From Norana najaformis (lineage: Eukaryota > Annelida > Clitellata > Crassiclitellata > Hormogastridae), in the NCBI GenBank assembly GCA_964023275.1, contig OZ029920.1, forward strand, positions 1,520,572-1,584,571: a stretch of DNA of 64,000 nucleotides. The letters are read 5' to 3'. The position numbers were made by a program, and so were the translations under genes. Below, one piece after another: positions 1 through 11,184 of this stretch (its first letter is position 1; every line of letters begins with the position of its first letter). The notes beneath the pieces are model-generated. The model made no database searches and was not told the DNA's origin. It saw nothing but the letters and a program-made list of their open reading frames with translations.

Positions 1-592
1 TCGCAAAGTGCAGCTCGCATCTTGGTATAAGTACCCGGCATTGGTTTCGAAAGGAGAGTGCATGTGTTCAGTTTTGTGTCGTACACTTGAACGTAATTCA
101 ACACCTTGTTTACTTCATCGAAGCCACCGAAAATGTAGAGCGAAGTCTTGAATGGAACACAGTTGCCTGAACTATGGACACAATGAACTAAATTTCCCAC
201 GATGGTGCATTTATTGGTGACTGCGTTGTAGGCTTCGACGCTGTCTAGAGCTCTTTCATAAAAACCTGCAAATCCTCCACAAATGTACTGCACTTCATCG
301 ATAAATTCTGCGCAATGTCCACCTCTGCCTTTAACTAACGAAGCGCATTTAATCCAACCAGAAGCCACGTTGTATTTCCAGATTTCATCTGCATTGTCTC
401 CTATTCCTGCAACGTACATCGTGTTACAGTAAACGGCGGCTGTGGTTTCATTTTGCATTGTAGTCGGTATTTTCTCTAGAGTTGTAATTTCATTTGGACG
501 ATGCATATTTATTTGGACGACGTCCTTTGTCATGGTACTGCCATCGCTTAATCCCACGATAATTCCAAAGTCCTCAAACTGTGCAGTGGTTT
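1..592 (-). CDS. Kelch-repeat exon (exon 2) of a TRIM-Kelch gene, cut by the left edge
   Basis: The minus strand is open from 592 to the window edge. It translates to beta-propeller-like sequence with paired glycines: YICGGF, then a second repeat with YIFGGF about 50 residues later. Each is followed by the usual Tyr/Trp-containing strand (VEAYNAVTNKC; VQVYDTKLNTC), and a weaker first repeat reads MYVAGIGDNADEIWKYN. An acceptor (CTGCTAAAACAG) lies just before 592. The exon starts with AA, which completes the codon left open by the TRIM exon donor at 1349, giving QIK-ETTAQFEDFG. It is therefore read as the second exon of the same gene. Kelch propellers bind protein partners, so this is probably the substrate-binding part. 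The end lies outside the window. Confidence 0.8.
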
Positions 593-1348
593 CTGTTTTA
601 GCAGCGAAACAAACAATTATATATTGATGTTTGCACTGACCGTATGTATATTCTGACTATCTATTCATTTATTTGTTCAGACCATTTATTTTAAATGATC
701 ATTCAGCGGATAAAATATAAATTTGCTCATTTCTTAAGAATAATTGTTTATATAATAATTAAATCTAATGCAATCTAATGTTGTGTAATTGAATATTATA
801 TAACTCAGTGTATTTAATGTGTCATAATGCATTCTAAAGTAAGGTTATGTACTGTAATGGAATGTAATGTAATCGAATGTCATGTAATACAGTCTAAGAT
901 AGATTATGTACTTTAAAGTAATGTAATGTACTGAAATATAATGTCATGTGATGCAATGTATTGTCACCTAATGTAATCGGACGAAATGTGATGCAATGTA
1001 AGGTTGTGTAATGGAAGATAATGTAATCGAATGTAATATGATATATGAAAACTTCTATAGCTTCGTTATATCGTTATACAAATGGCATCAATCGTTCGTC
1101 GCTTCTAAACGAAACCTTATTTTTATAACCATATTCCATTCAAAACAGAATCAGTCGAGCTCCCTTAGGCCCGTGATCCCAAAAGACAGCCACGAATGAT
1201 AAGACGTCCGAAAAAATAAGACTTCAACCCAGACATAACAGATATCACAAAAGTTGCAGATCAGACACAGAACTTGTCCTATCTCTCCACTCTACTCAAT
1301 TATAATCCACTTCAGAATGTTAAAGTATGAATTTTGGTAAAATATTAC
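593..1348. other. Intron of the TRIM-Kelch gene, with a degenerate TAATG array
   Basis: The intron lies between the TRIM donor and the Kelch acceptor on the minus strand. From about 770 to 1035 the plus strand is a decayed array of a TAATG-type pentamer (variants such as taatgtaatg, tcgaatgt). The remaining AT-rich sequence shows no exon that can be supported. Confidence 0.6.
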
Positions 1349-2471
1349 CTTTGATTTGTACCACAATGTGGCCTTTCGACTTCTCTAAAACTTCTCTTAT
1401 ATCTGTTGCTTTGAAGGAAATGTTGATTGAATGATGTGGACGACCAATGAATTCCTTGTGATCTTTTTCCAACTCGTCTGCTCTAACAATTAATTTGTCA
1501 ACCGAACTGCAGATGTCGCTTGCAGATCCTTTCGATCTTAGTTCAGTGCAATAAGCCTCAAAACTTCTCATTATTTTCATGCATCTGTAGATTTGCTCCA
1601 TTTCATTTTCTATTTCCTTTAAATGACTTGATTTAACTACAGATAACTCCTCCAAGAGCGATTTTGTGTGTTGATCTATCATATCTTTAAGCTGCTCATT
1701 TCTTTTGTTAATTGCATTTTCCTTCTCGACTATTTCCTTCAGAAAGGTTGCTTTCCTCATCTCCATAGTCTTTCCCATGAACAGTATTTCATCTTCAAAG
1801 GTCGATATCTTCCATGAAAGCTTTTCAATAGTTTGGCGAAATTCTTCATCGACTGTGGCGACATCTTTGCAATCGTGTAACTTATGACTTTCAACAAAAC
1901 ACGAATGGCAGACAACTTTCTTACAGTCGGTGCAGTAGTAGTCTAATTGTTTCTGAGTGTGTTTGGTGCAGTGTTTTAGCGAAAAGAATTGCTTCATTCC
2001 CGATTCAGTTTCGTCCCAAATTTTCACCTCTTTGTGATTTCTGCTTAGTTTTTGTAATCGATGAACTTTGACGCAGCTGTCGCAATAGTTATCTTGACAG
2101 TCTAAACATCTCATTGTGGCTGTTGGCATGTTTCCTGTTTTACCCACACTTTTCGCATTACATATATCGCAAACGATGGCGGCATTTCCCATTTTCAACG
2201 TAGTCGTGAACTCAATGAGCCTTTGCATGTAAAAATTTTTCTTGACACTAGTCATTCCATCCTCTGGAATGATAAACTCTTCACGACACAACGGACAAGG
2301 CATCTTGTCACCTGGCTGCATCTGTGCCCTTTTTCCAGTCTGTTTCAGGCAATGAAAACAGAATGTGTCAATACATGGCAACACTCTTGGATCTGTAAAT
2401 GTGCTCTTGCAGATTGGGCATTCTGTTATTTCTCTGATTCTTGTTGTAGTTTTCTCTTCAGCATTCGCCAT
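1349..2471 (-). CDS. TRIM-type RING/B-box/coiled-coil protein, exon 1 (start codon) of a TRIM-Kelch gene
   Basis: 374 codons plus one base. A RING finger occupies about residues 18-62 (CPIC, then LPCIDTFCFHCL, then PCPLC). B-box 1 begins at about residue 101 (CDIC...CLDC...CDSC). B-box 2 is at about 167-203 (KHCTKH...YYCTDC...CHSC...H). A Glu/Lys-rich coiled coil runs from about 205 to 310. This is the tripartite layout of an E3 ubiquitin ligase. The open frame continues a few codons to a stop (NILPKFIL), but a good donor, AAG|gtaata, at 1349/1348 matches the phase of the Kelch exon at 592, so those last codons are taken as intron. The ATG at 2471 is the only upstream Met. In the RING, the position that is normally His in LPCxHTFC is Asp35. 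Confidence 0.87.
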
Positions 2472-3436
2472 CTTCAGTTATCTGGAGAATTTATAAGTAC
2501 CATTCAAAAATATTGCGATAAAAATTACATGGTCTTTGCTTTATTTGATATTATACTGTAAGACTAAGAACCGAAGTCTTTAAGCTATCCTATCCTGCTT
2601 ACGATCCAGCACCATCCCAGGACCACAATTGCTAACGATTTCCACCGTAGCATCATGTTGTCTCTCCGTGTTGACCTCCAAGAATACTGACCTGACACCA
2701 AATCTCACCAAACAATCTGGCTCGTGCAGTCTTATTTCAAATATCACCTGTGATTAAACAGGTCTTCGTGACACGCCTTTTGTATGGGGGTGAAAAAATT
2801 TGGATATTTACATTTACATAACATTCAACAAAAGTGAAATAAATGCAAATTGTGAATAAGCTGGTCTTCCTGACACGGCGTTTTTGTGGCGATGAAAATT
2901 ACGTGGAAATTTACCTTTACATTAGATTTATGTTTTCATGATTCTCAACAACAGTGAAATAATTGCAAACGCCTATGGTATTTTATCGAATCGATGCTGG
3001 GTTGAGTATCTTTATGGAGACGCTGGATTTAACTTTTATAAAAGGAGTAACATGGGATCTTTGCTTAGTTCTGAAGTTGGCCTGTCACTTTGATGTGGGT
3101 TTGTAGCTCGGGACAACAACCCGTTATCTCTTCAATGCTTTTCTTCCTTCAACGGATGAAGACCATCTTCTTAGATATTGGATTGGTGTGTTTGAGAAGT
3201 TTCCAATAGATTGCGTTATACAAATATGTGTTTATATTACATTATATCAAACGTTTCATTTACAATTAACTCTTTTAACATTATTTGGAAATGGAAAAGA
3301 AGCTAGAATTTCTTAAATGTAACAATCGAGGTGAATTACGTTATTCTCAGGCATTGCAGAGCGAGCAATTAAGTGCGTCTTATGTAGTTTGGCCTTAAAT
3401 TATTTTTGCTTGAGCCTCATTCGGACTCCAACTGGA
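2472..3436. other. Intergenic stretch upstream of the TRIM gene; nothing recognised
   Basis: No convincing exon or element is seen. Two short related segments occur: near 2745-2800 (aaacaggtcttcgtgacacgcc) and near 2850-2900 (gctggtcttcctgacacggcg). They suggest a small duplicated repeat unit of about 105 bp. The promoter of the TRIM gene should lie at the left end of this stretch, but no clear core promoter motif is visible. Confidence 0.4.
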
Positions 3437-3522
3437 CTTCGACGGATCATGGATTTTGACTACTATTTCACATAAACGGTGGACCCTGTGCATTATAATA
3501 ACAGCGCCATAGAAGTCACTTT
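3437..3522 (+). repeat. 3' end of LINE family B (degenerate)
   Basis: The stretch matches the end of the copy at 28905-29410. It ends in the shared motif AACAGCGCCATAGAAGTC, here followed by TTATAACCCTAACCC instead of the TTAGATTAG tail. Confidence 0.45.
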
Positions 3523-3565
3523 ATAACCCTAACCCTAAACCGACAGCAATGTCTTGATATCTAGT

Positions 3566-3774
3566 ATTACTTTCATTATTATTATCATCATCATCATTAT
3601 TATTAGTAGTAGTAGTAGTAGTTGTTGTTGTTGCTGTATTATCATTATTGTTTTTATTATTATTATCATTATTATTATTACTCTTATTATTATTATTATT
3701 ATTACTATTACTATTATTATTATTATTATTATTACTATTACTATTACTATTACTATTATTATTCTTATTATTGT

Positions 3775-3806
<32 letters not shown>

Positions 3807-3890
3807 CTACTATTACTATTATTATTCTTATTATTGTTGTTGTTGTTATTATTATTATTAATATTATTATTATTATATTAATATTACGTC
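3566..3890. repeat. TTA/ATT trinucleotide microsatellite
   Basis: About 320 bp of (ATT)n with interspersed CAT, AGT, GTT and ACT variants. Reading frames through it give only poly-Ile, poly-Leu or poly-Tyr and are not genes. Confidence 0.9.
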
Positions 3891-4465
3891 ACTTCAATTA
3901 TGAAACAAATCTATTGTTGCTGGAGCAACTAGAGTTGCTGTGACGTCCAGGCTGGCACACTGGAAACAGGTCGACTAGCTGCACCTCCGAATCTCGTGAT
4001 CTTGTCTGTAAGCGCCGTGGTGAAGAAGCAACCCTGAGTTAGCGGTCGCGTAAGTGTAGAGCGTTCTGTGGGCGTTTCTTCGATGGAGCGCAAGAACTTC
4101 CGGTGTGGATCGGACGAACATCCAGCACCACCAACTCCCTCCTCTACATCGCCGTCGTCGTCTGCTTCGAAGGCGCCTGCGTCGTGGGCTTCACTGACCC
4201 GAGCGTCGACGTCTCCTCGACCTTGACCCGCCGGCTGACCTTCGACAGGTGGTGTGGCTCCTTGACCCAGAGGATCGGTTGGGGCCCGTCGGCTGGGTCT
4301 CGACGACCAGTTCCAGGTTCTCTCCTTTTCTTTAATCTTGGCTTCAGGCACGCCCTTCTCTCCTTCTTTGATTTCAGCCGTCTTGTTCTTCGTTGTATTG
4401 TTGTCGATGAAGAACTTGATATGCGACTGGGTACACTCGCTCGCTGCGTCGAGCGAGAGTACCCA

Positions 4466-4522
<57 letters not shown>

Positions 4523-5689
4523 AATAAATAAATAAATAAAACAAGTGAACAATTTCTCATCAGTCTTCGACTCCACTGAGGTCTGCAAAAAAGTGCCTCT
4601 TGAAGCAATGGCATTATAACGATGTGTGCAGATTGAAAGGCGCTGAAAAAGATGGATTGTCTAACGTGAATCACCAGAAATAGCAGTTAGACGGCGACCC
4701 AGTTCAGAAACAAATTCAAGGCCTGTCAAGTTATCGTATCGCTATCGTCGTTTCCCCGACTCAACGGAAAGGTGCGACAGTAAAATGTCTCGTGTTTTTG
4801 AAGGACGTGTAATAACTAAAAGCAAGTCTCGCTTCAAAATGCCAGTAAATGGAGTCCGTGTATCGGCCTCGATGACTTACCTGTCGTATCTTCTTAGTCT
4901 TGTACGATCTTTGTCTCTCAGTTGAAAGCTTTGGTTTGTCTGAAACGAACACCTTGAAACTAAGCAGTCCTGAAACAAAGTAGCCCTTTGCCCAAGGAGT
5001 CCCATTTCTTCAACCATAGATATCTCTAGAGTGATTTAAGTCGCCTAACCTTTGATTTGTCAGAGGCCATGACCAAAGTTAAGAACAGTTGAAAGGCCGA
5101 ATGTGCGCTAATTAAGCCTAAGTCAAAATTAATGTTTAGTGGTTCATGTCTCTGCATAGTTTCTGAAGTGAAATAGTTCGATTTAATTAAGCAATTTGCG
5201 TGAACCATCAACTGAGAAAAACTGAACCAATTAAACAAGCCCATGAACAGTGGTAACCGAAACTAATGAAGATAATGGGCTTCATAAGCAAATCAGAGCA
5301 CTAGGTTCACACATATGCCAGTTGGTAGGATCTGAAAATGCGCTATATAAATGTAGATACATGTTTAGATACATTAGACCCCAATCATTCTTTCATAGTT
5401 GGAAATTAGTTGTCTTAATGATCTTCTCACCTCACGTTGTTATGGATGGTAAGTAGGAATAGATCAGATTTAGCAGAAGCAACTTGATCAACCTAATGAA
5501 AACTAAGGAGACTGTGCAGCTACTTGGAATGAAATCGGATACACTGCTCTAGATTTAATAAAGCAAGATAAAACTATTCGACACCTTATTGAACAAGATG
5601 AACGCTTTTAGTAGATACTCCACACAATTACTACATCTGATGAAAGTAGAAATTTTCACTCGACACATTCTTGACATCATCTTTGACCC
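3891..5689. other. Unresolved stretch with a GC-rich minus-strand ORF and an ATT microsatellite
   Basis: 3929-4588 on the minus strand holds an open frame that crosses an (AAT)n array at about 4468-4521. It continues for about 165 residues of Lys/Glu-rich then Pro/Gly/Asp-rich sequence. I do not recognise a domain. Another minus frame is open over the same bases, so coding is uncertain. The block around 3900-4450 is clearly more GC-rich than its surroundings. 4590-5689 shows nothing recognisable. Confidence 0.35.
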
Positions 5690-6245
5690 AAGTCTCTCGT
5701 TTTCAAATAGCAACTCCAGCTTCTCTCGCACATGTCTCATTTCATATTTGTGACCTTCGCTGTATTCGATCTATGCTCGATTTTAGAACTGCCATATCTA
5801 CCATCGCTAACTCTATTGTCCACTCCAAGGTTGAATACTCTAATTCCCTATTTGTTAACCCTTTTTTCCAATCAAATTAAGCGTCTTCACGTCATCTAAA
5901 ATTCACTTCCACGAGCTCTCACCAGGGCACCCAAGATCATCAAATCACTCCTATCCTGAAATCACTCAACTGGCTGAAAATCCCTAAAAGCATTCATTGC
6001 GAAGTTCTTTCTACAACCTATGACTCTTGGCAATACTGCCAATCTACTTACATTCGCAAAAACTTTAGAATCCAGTCACCCCGCTATATCCCTTCATCCT
6101 CTTACCTCACTCTTGCCCATCCCACTGCAATTACTCATCTTAAATTCTCTGACTGATCCATATACCACACCTTGACTCTGGAACGATCTCCATCTTGAAT
6201 TTCGCAAATTCTCCTTTCCTATATTCCTTTCGTCGTTCACCCACC
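5690..6245 (+). pseudogene. Degenerate CR1-like LINE, C-terminal part of the reverse transcriptase ORF
   Basis: Pieces in different frames resemble the region after the RT domain of CR1/L2 elements. These include the Leu-rich 'historic' part (SNSIVHSKVEYSNSLF), a stretch like LNWLKIPKSIHCEVLSTTYD (the H/N-WLPI..RI..K..T..Y motif), and RIQSPRYIP. Several stops and frameshifts interrupt it. It is an old 5'-truncated insertion. Confidence 0.55.
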
Positions 6246-6479
6246 ATCACCTGTCTCAAGCCCATCTATCTATTATTCATCAATCATGCCATAAAAACTA
6301 AAGTTTCGTCTTTTCAAGAAATCTTACCCTGATCCACCCAATCCGCCGCCTCCCCATTTCTCTCAGCCTAAACACAGCCCACCATAACAGCTCCCTTGTC
6401 CCCTTATCTCTGGTCTTCTGGGAACCGGACTTTTTTTTCACACATCACCAAGCAGTACAATTTGGTACAGGCGTAACCT

Positions 6480-6600
6480 GTGAGTAAACGGCAAGTCCTG
6501 CGATGCGCAGGTCCCGTACCCCGGACCTTGGAATTCTCCCATTGCCGGCTCATGGGACGGAGATCAGGATGAGCGTCTTCCCATATCTACCAGAGAAACC
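6480..6600 (-). repeat. Dispersed repeat G, copy 1
   Basis: The segment GGCAAGTCCTGCGATGCGCAG and its continuation (cggacctt, ccattgccggct) is related, in reverse complement, to 31722-31860 and 33563-33700. All contain the cgcaggacttgcc and ccggcaatgg blocks. Confidence 0.55.
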
Positions 6601-7129
6601 AGAAATTAGGCGACTATGAAACATGGGAGCTTTACCTTACTGACATTCTGTTTGTAAACAAGACGACAAATTGAGCCAAGTTTAGTTTCGATCGTCTTTA
6701 CGGTGTTCTTCCAAAAGGCACACCATTCAATTTCATAAATGCGACTGAACGTGACCTCTAATTTGGGTCGTCTGTTTAATGCAAAACTTACCAGATGAAT
6801 GTCATAGATATTATTTGTTATATGCAATAATGTAAGCATTATTATGAGCCAAGTTCAGTTTGGTAGAATCGGTCCGTCCATTTGCACAGATGATTGAAAA
6901 CGGTTGGCTGAACCCTAATTTAAAAAATCCGACACGAAACAGTCTTAAGTGATACGATAAGATGTATTTCATGTGCCAGCATAAAATGACGACGGCAGTT
7001 GGGACGAGTCTTTGGCTTTTCATTCTAAATAAATCTTCTCTTATGTCGGCTTCAAACAGAAGTCGTTTGCGATGACTCGCCAACTGAAACACAAATACAT
7101 ATCGTATGTAATTATGAATGCATGAATGT
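6601..7129. other. Unassigned stretch
   Basis: Two modest minus-strand frames (6606-6839 and 6811-7092) lie here. The second follows an acceptor-like TTTGTGTTTCAG, but neither shows a known domain or a partner exon. Confidence 0.3.
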
Positions 7130-7270
7130 AGTGTATGTATGTTTTCTTTTGTCTGCTATTGTATGTATGAATGTAAGTATGTAAAATATATGTATGCATC
7201 TAATCATTAATGTATGTATATATGAATGTATCTATGTAGGTGTGTGTCTATGTGCGTTTGTGTGTATGAA
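7130..7270. repeat. GTAT/TGTA microsatellite
   Basis: A degenerate GTAT array with interruptions. Confidence 0.7.
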
Positions 7271-7444
7271 CATGTAGACAAATACAGTCTATGGTTGAAT
7301 CACACAGGAACTGATGGAAAGATTTGAGAAGATATTTATCATAAACTATTATGTGTGGGGGACGAAGTGTAATGTAAAGACCACAATTTATATAGCGCAG
7401 TCAGCAGAGTAACTCGGAAAAAAAAGACTTGAAGGCGTGTACCT

Positions 7445-7620
7445 ACCATCCAGCCGAGCATCATCATCATCAACATCGGCTAAGATTGTCAAGGAAACAT
7501 CATCACCATCATCATCACATCATCGTCGTCATCATCATCAATGTTAACAACAAACTAACAACACTAACAAGATCATCACCGTCATCATCAAAATCAATAT
7601 CATCACATCATTTATACATC
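7445..7620. repeat. CAT trinucleotide-rich tract
   Basis: Clusters of CAT/ATC separated by unique spacers. They give poly-His reading frames that are not considered coding. Confidence 0.65.
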
Positions 7621-7714
7621 GAAGGCTTGTCGACCAATGCTCCGATCGGAACAGGAGGATCTAAGTCTAAGTAAGTAATTTATACATTACAATACACATG
7701 TAAGTTAAAGATGT

Positions 7715-7800
7715 CCTCCTTACAAAGTTCAGAAGTGAACATTGAAACCGGGCAGCGGTAAACATTAGGAGCCATTAAAAGACTGTAAGACGTAAGTTTT
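7715..7800 (+). repeat. Dispersed repeat H, copy 1
   Basis: Similar to 19835-19905: both have cttacaaagttcagaagt, then a diverged 'gaa-ccgg' block, then gactgtaa. Confidence 0.5.
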
Positions 7801-7875
7801 CAGTCTAGAGCGAAAGAAATCGTTATCACCATAGACAGCATAAGCTTACTAAGCATCATTTGGCTATCATCTCTT

Positions 7876-8130
7876 GTTTGTCCCTCGCTTGCGAACCGTT
7901 ACAGCCCAGTCCAGAAGCTTTGCGTATGTCGGTCCCACCTGCTGGAGCCGTCTCTTTCGAGATCTGCGACTCGAGTTCCTCTCTCTTCCTCTCTCAGGGT
8001 TTCGCAGGCGCCTGAAGACTGTACTGCTTAACAGTGATTTCATTTGTTCGGGTCGGGAGCGTCCCTGTTGAGTTTATTCTCCAAGAGGCGCTTTACAAAT
8101 CTTAAATTACAATTACAATTGCAATCATTA
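7876..8130 (+). pseudogene. LINE family A, 3' end only (copy 1)
   Basis: The segment encodes VPRLRTVTAQSRSFAYVGPT and the rest of the ORF2 C terminus, ending CSGRERPC-stop. It parallels the end of the larger copy at 8185-9778 (VPRMRTATAQSRSFAYVGPN...SGRERF). The 3' UTR ends in the motif GGCGCTTTACAAATC and an ATTACA-like tail. It lies directly upstream of the second copy in the same orientation. Confidence 0.75.
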
Positions 8131-8184
8131 TCGTCGTCAACAGCATAATGGCATCATCATCATCTTTATCATCGGATGAAGAAC

Positions 8185-9778
8185 ATTTGGACTTATTACC
8201 ACCATTTTTAATCAAGGATTTTATAGATGACTTAATTCCGTTCTTACACTTGCTATGTAATACCTCCCTGGGTCAGGGTTCACTCCCGGCTTCTCACAAA
8301 CGTGCTGTAGTCTTTCCCTCTCTCATGCGCCAGGGACTTGACCCCAATGATATCTCAAACTACCGACCTATCTCTAACCTTCCTTCCTCTCTAAGCTTCT
8401 TGAAAGATGTGTGTCCGTCCAACTGGTCGACTACCTTGACTCTAACTCCCTCATGCCTCCTCTTCAATCCGGATTTAGGAAGTTCCACTCTACTGAATCA
8501 CTTATTACACGTCTCCTGGCTGACGTCTTTGGAGCTTTTGACCGTGGACAGGTTACTCTTCTTGCCCTCTATGATGTTAGTGCTGCTTTTGACACTGTGG
8601 ATCACTCTATCCTTTTGGAGCGTCTAAAAAAATCTTTTGGCATTACTGATACGGCCCTTCTTTGGTTTCAGTCTTTCCTCTCAGACCGCTCTCATTCTGT
8701 TATCTTTGGGCCTACACGTTCCGCCTGGTCCCTTATACCTTTTGGCCTTCCTCAGGGTTCTGTTCTGGCCCCCTCTACTGTACACTGCGACCTGGCACGG
8801 GTTCTCCTTCCCATGGGTGTTGCTGTCCATCAGTATGCAGACGACACTCAGGCCTTCGTTCATGGCCCAGCGGAAGCGGCTTCCTCTCTGGTTGAGAGTA
8901 TTCTTGACGCAACATCTGCCCTTGGTCTCTGGATGTCCTCTAATCGCCTCCGACTGAACTCTGCTAAGACCCAGTTCATCTGGCTTGGTGGTCGTGCTCA
9001 GCTGGCAAAGATTGATTCATCATCCTTACGCCAGAGGTTTCCGGACATTCGATTCTGTTCCAAAGTCCGTGATCTTGGGGTTGTTCTGGACCGGGAACTC
9101 TCCTTGACCGATCATGTTAACAGTGTCTCCCGCTCATGCTTTTACCACCTTCGTCAGCTTCGTACCATCCGCCGCTCCCTCTCCTTTCATGCCGTTACTA
9201 CTCTAATTCATGCCCTTATCTGCACCAGGGTGGACTTTGGTAACGCTATCTTTGCTGGACTCTCACTTGCCAATATTTCCAAGCTTCAATCTGTTCTCAA
9301 TGCTTCTGCCCGTCTTATTGGAGGCGTCCCCAGGTATGGCCATATAACTTCCTTTATACGGGACACTCTACACTGGCTTCCCATTCAGCAGCGTATCCAG
9401 TTCAAGATCCTAACGCTTATGCGTAATTCTCTTGTTGGCTCTGCTCCATCATATCTTAGGGACTTCTGCATTTCGGTCTCTTTGGTTCCAGGCCGTAGCA
9501 CTCTCCGGTCGGCCTCCCTTGGACTTCTGACTGTCCCTCGTATGCGCACTGCTACAGCGCAGTCTAGAAGCTTTGCCTATGTTGGACCCAATAGCTGGAA
9601 TCGCCTTTCCCGAGAGCTCCGGCTTGTATTCCTCAGTTTGTCTCTTCCGCAGTTTCGCAAGCGCCTGAAGTCTGTATTATTTGCCAGTGGTCTCACTGGT
9701 TCGGGTCGGGAGCGCTTCTGATGAGTCTATTCTTGAAGTGGCGCTTTATAAATGTCAGATTACAATTACAATTACAAT
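8185..9778 (+). pseudogene. LINE family A reverse transcriptase, 5'-truncated (CR1/L2-like)
   Basis: This is the second half of a non-LTR retrotransposon ORF2. RT motifs in order: ISNYRPISNLP, the GFRKFHSTES block, a catalytic-type motif SAAFDTVDHSILL, GLPQGSVLAP, and the active-site YADDTQ. The C-terminal region follows (LHWLPIQQRIQFKIL; SFAYVGPNSWNRL) with a stop at 9719-9721. A frameshift separates the first part (about 8185-8400) from the second (8411-9721). The short stretch after SVLAP also looks out of register. No endonuclease domain is present, so the copy is 5'-truncated and dead. The 3' end has GGCGCTTTATAAATGTCAG followed by (ATTACA)n. Confidence 0.88.
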
Positions 9779-10109
9779 TTGTGACGCATCAGAATTCTCA
9801 ACCGCCATCATTGGGTCTTGATTCTTTCGACTGAACCGCACTCACCCACGGAAACATCCACTCAGCAGTCTTACTTGACAATGATGATAACAACGAAACA
9901 ACAACGACCAAATGATAATGCAACCGAATAAGGATACAACAGTTGTCGCCGTTTATGTCGATTATCGGAATCTCATGTAACTCTTCACTCTTCCTCGTTT
10001 CGCGTACAGGTGGTCGCCAGCTGCAATTAAAGTACAGGTATACCTACGATCCGTTAAGTATAATCACACTGCATACCTCACACCGAAGACTTCTCGTACA
10101 TCTAAGCAA

Positions 10110-10262
10110 GGGCGTTGGCACAGGGCAGGGTGTGAGTGGGTAGGTGTGAGGGGAGGGTGTGAGGGGAAGGATGTGACGGAGGGTGTGAGGGGAAGGGTGT
10201 GAGGGAGTGTGTGAGGGGAAGGTGTGAGGGGAGGGTGTGAGGGGAGGGTGTGAGGGGCGTGC
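10110..10262. repeat. GGGTGTGAGGGGA minisatellite
   Basis: About ten tandem units of a 10-14 bp GGTGTGAGGGGA-like motif. The strand is G-rich and could form G-quadruplexes. Confidence 0.85.
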
Positions 10263-10479
10263 CCCATTCAGTGATCCCTGAGAGTGGAAGGTGCTTTCGT
10301 ATGCCCCAGTTTTGAGCCGAAAGGTAAAATGTATGTTGTGTTTGAGTTTCAATCAGGCGTGAAATTTCAAGTATCTCAAGAGAAGTTTTGAAGCAGTGGC
10401 GTAATAAACGGCGAACAGCAAACAAGGTCATCAGAGACGTTTACGATTGAAAATTCTGATTACTAGAAAGGTCACCAAA

Positions 10480-10648
10480 AGTTACATGACTAGCTTAAAG
10501 GTCGGGTAACGAGGTTAAATTTCGGGCGACTAGGTTAAAAGTCCGGCTACTAGAATAAAGGTGAGGCGACTAGGTTAAAGGAGAGATAAATAGGTTAAAG
10601 GTTGGACGATAGGTTAAAGGTCGGGCGACAAGGTTAAAGGTCGTTAAG
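10480..10648. repeat. Minisatellite, ~21-bp unit containing GGTTAAAGGTCGGGCGACTA
   Basis: About eight imperfect units, each with 'gactaggttaaag' and 'gtcgggcg'. It lies in the stretch between LINE A and the Ig gene, where I see no exon. Confidence 0.8.
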
Positions 10649-10814
10649 CAGTTGGGGAAAATAAAGTTCGACCTTGTTTACTTGGCCACCGTTTAGACTT
10701 CTGAATTTGCTATTAGCCCCGTGTGCTCTCAAGGCAACGTTCTTCTGTGTCGGCGTTTTTGTCTTAGGCGCTGTATAAATGGTGATGAAGCAAGTATAGA
10801 TTAAACTAGTATGA

Positions 10815-11065
10815 AATGCCTTGCGCCGGCTTGATCTTCTTCCTCTTCTCCTTATCTCACTTTCTGGTTCAATTCCAAACACCACCCACCGTAGCCGGCT
10901 GACTGCCTGCCTGCTTGACTCTTGGATCTTGACCTGGAACCGAACCCTTTATGCCTATCAATTTCGTTTTGACTGATCGCCTGTGAATGGGCAGGTTCCC
11001 GCAACTTAGTTATCGTTGGGCGCTATAGAAATCTGGAACTTACGATTGCGATTACGATTTCTACC
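10815..11065 (+). repeat. LINE family C 3' end (ATTACG tail)
   Basis: Member of the most abundant repeat in the window. Blocks in order: ccaaacaccacccaccgtag, gcctgcctg, tcttgacctggaaccgaac, ttttgactga, cgcctgtgaat, then GGGCGCTATAGAAATCT followed by ATTACG units. Confidence 0.75.
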
Positions 11066-11184
11066 GTTTCACAGAGCTTTAGGAACGTACGAGTTGACGA
11101 TATCGACTTCTTGCGATTTTTGTAACTTTTTTCTTTATATTGTCACGTATTGCATTGTATTGTAAACAGGTGTGTATAGCTTAC

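Noticed and set aside
3523..3541. Telomere-like CCCTAACCCTAA
   Set aside because: Only two units, at the end of a degenerate LINE tail; too short to be an interstitial telomere.
3554..3943. Long poly-Ile/Leu/Tyr reading frames
   Set aside because: Simple translation of an ATT microsatellite. The same applies to frames in 29865-30095, 30656-31075, 34236-34730, 41610-41862, 45657-45892, 49430-49610, 51491-52030, 52361-53103, 53462-53960, 59057-59382 and 60092-60311.
6811..7092. Possible minus-strand exon (HRKRLLFEADIREDLFRMKS) after an acceptor-like site
   Set aside because: No recognised domain, no matching donor or partner exon in phase, and the frame runs into AT-rich sequence.
10044..10431. 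Pro/His-rich minus-strand frames of about 100 codons
   Set aside because: All three frames are open only across the GGGTGTGAGGGGA minisatellite.
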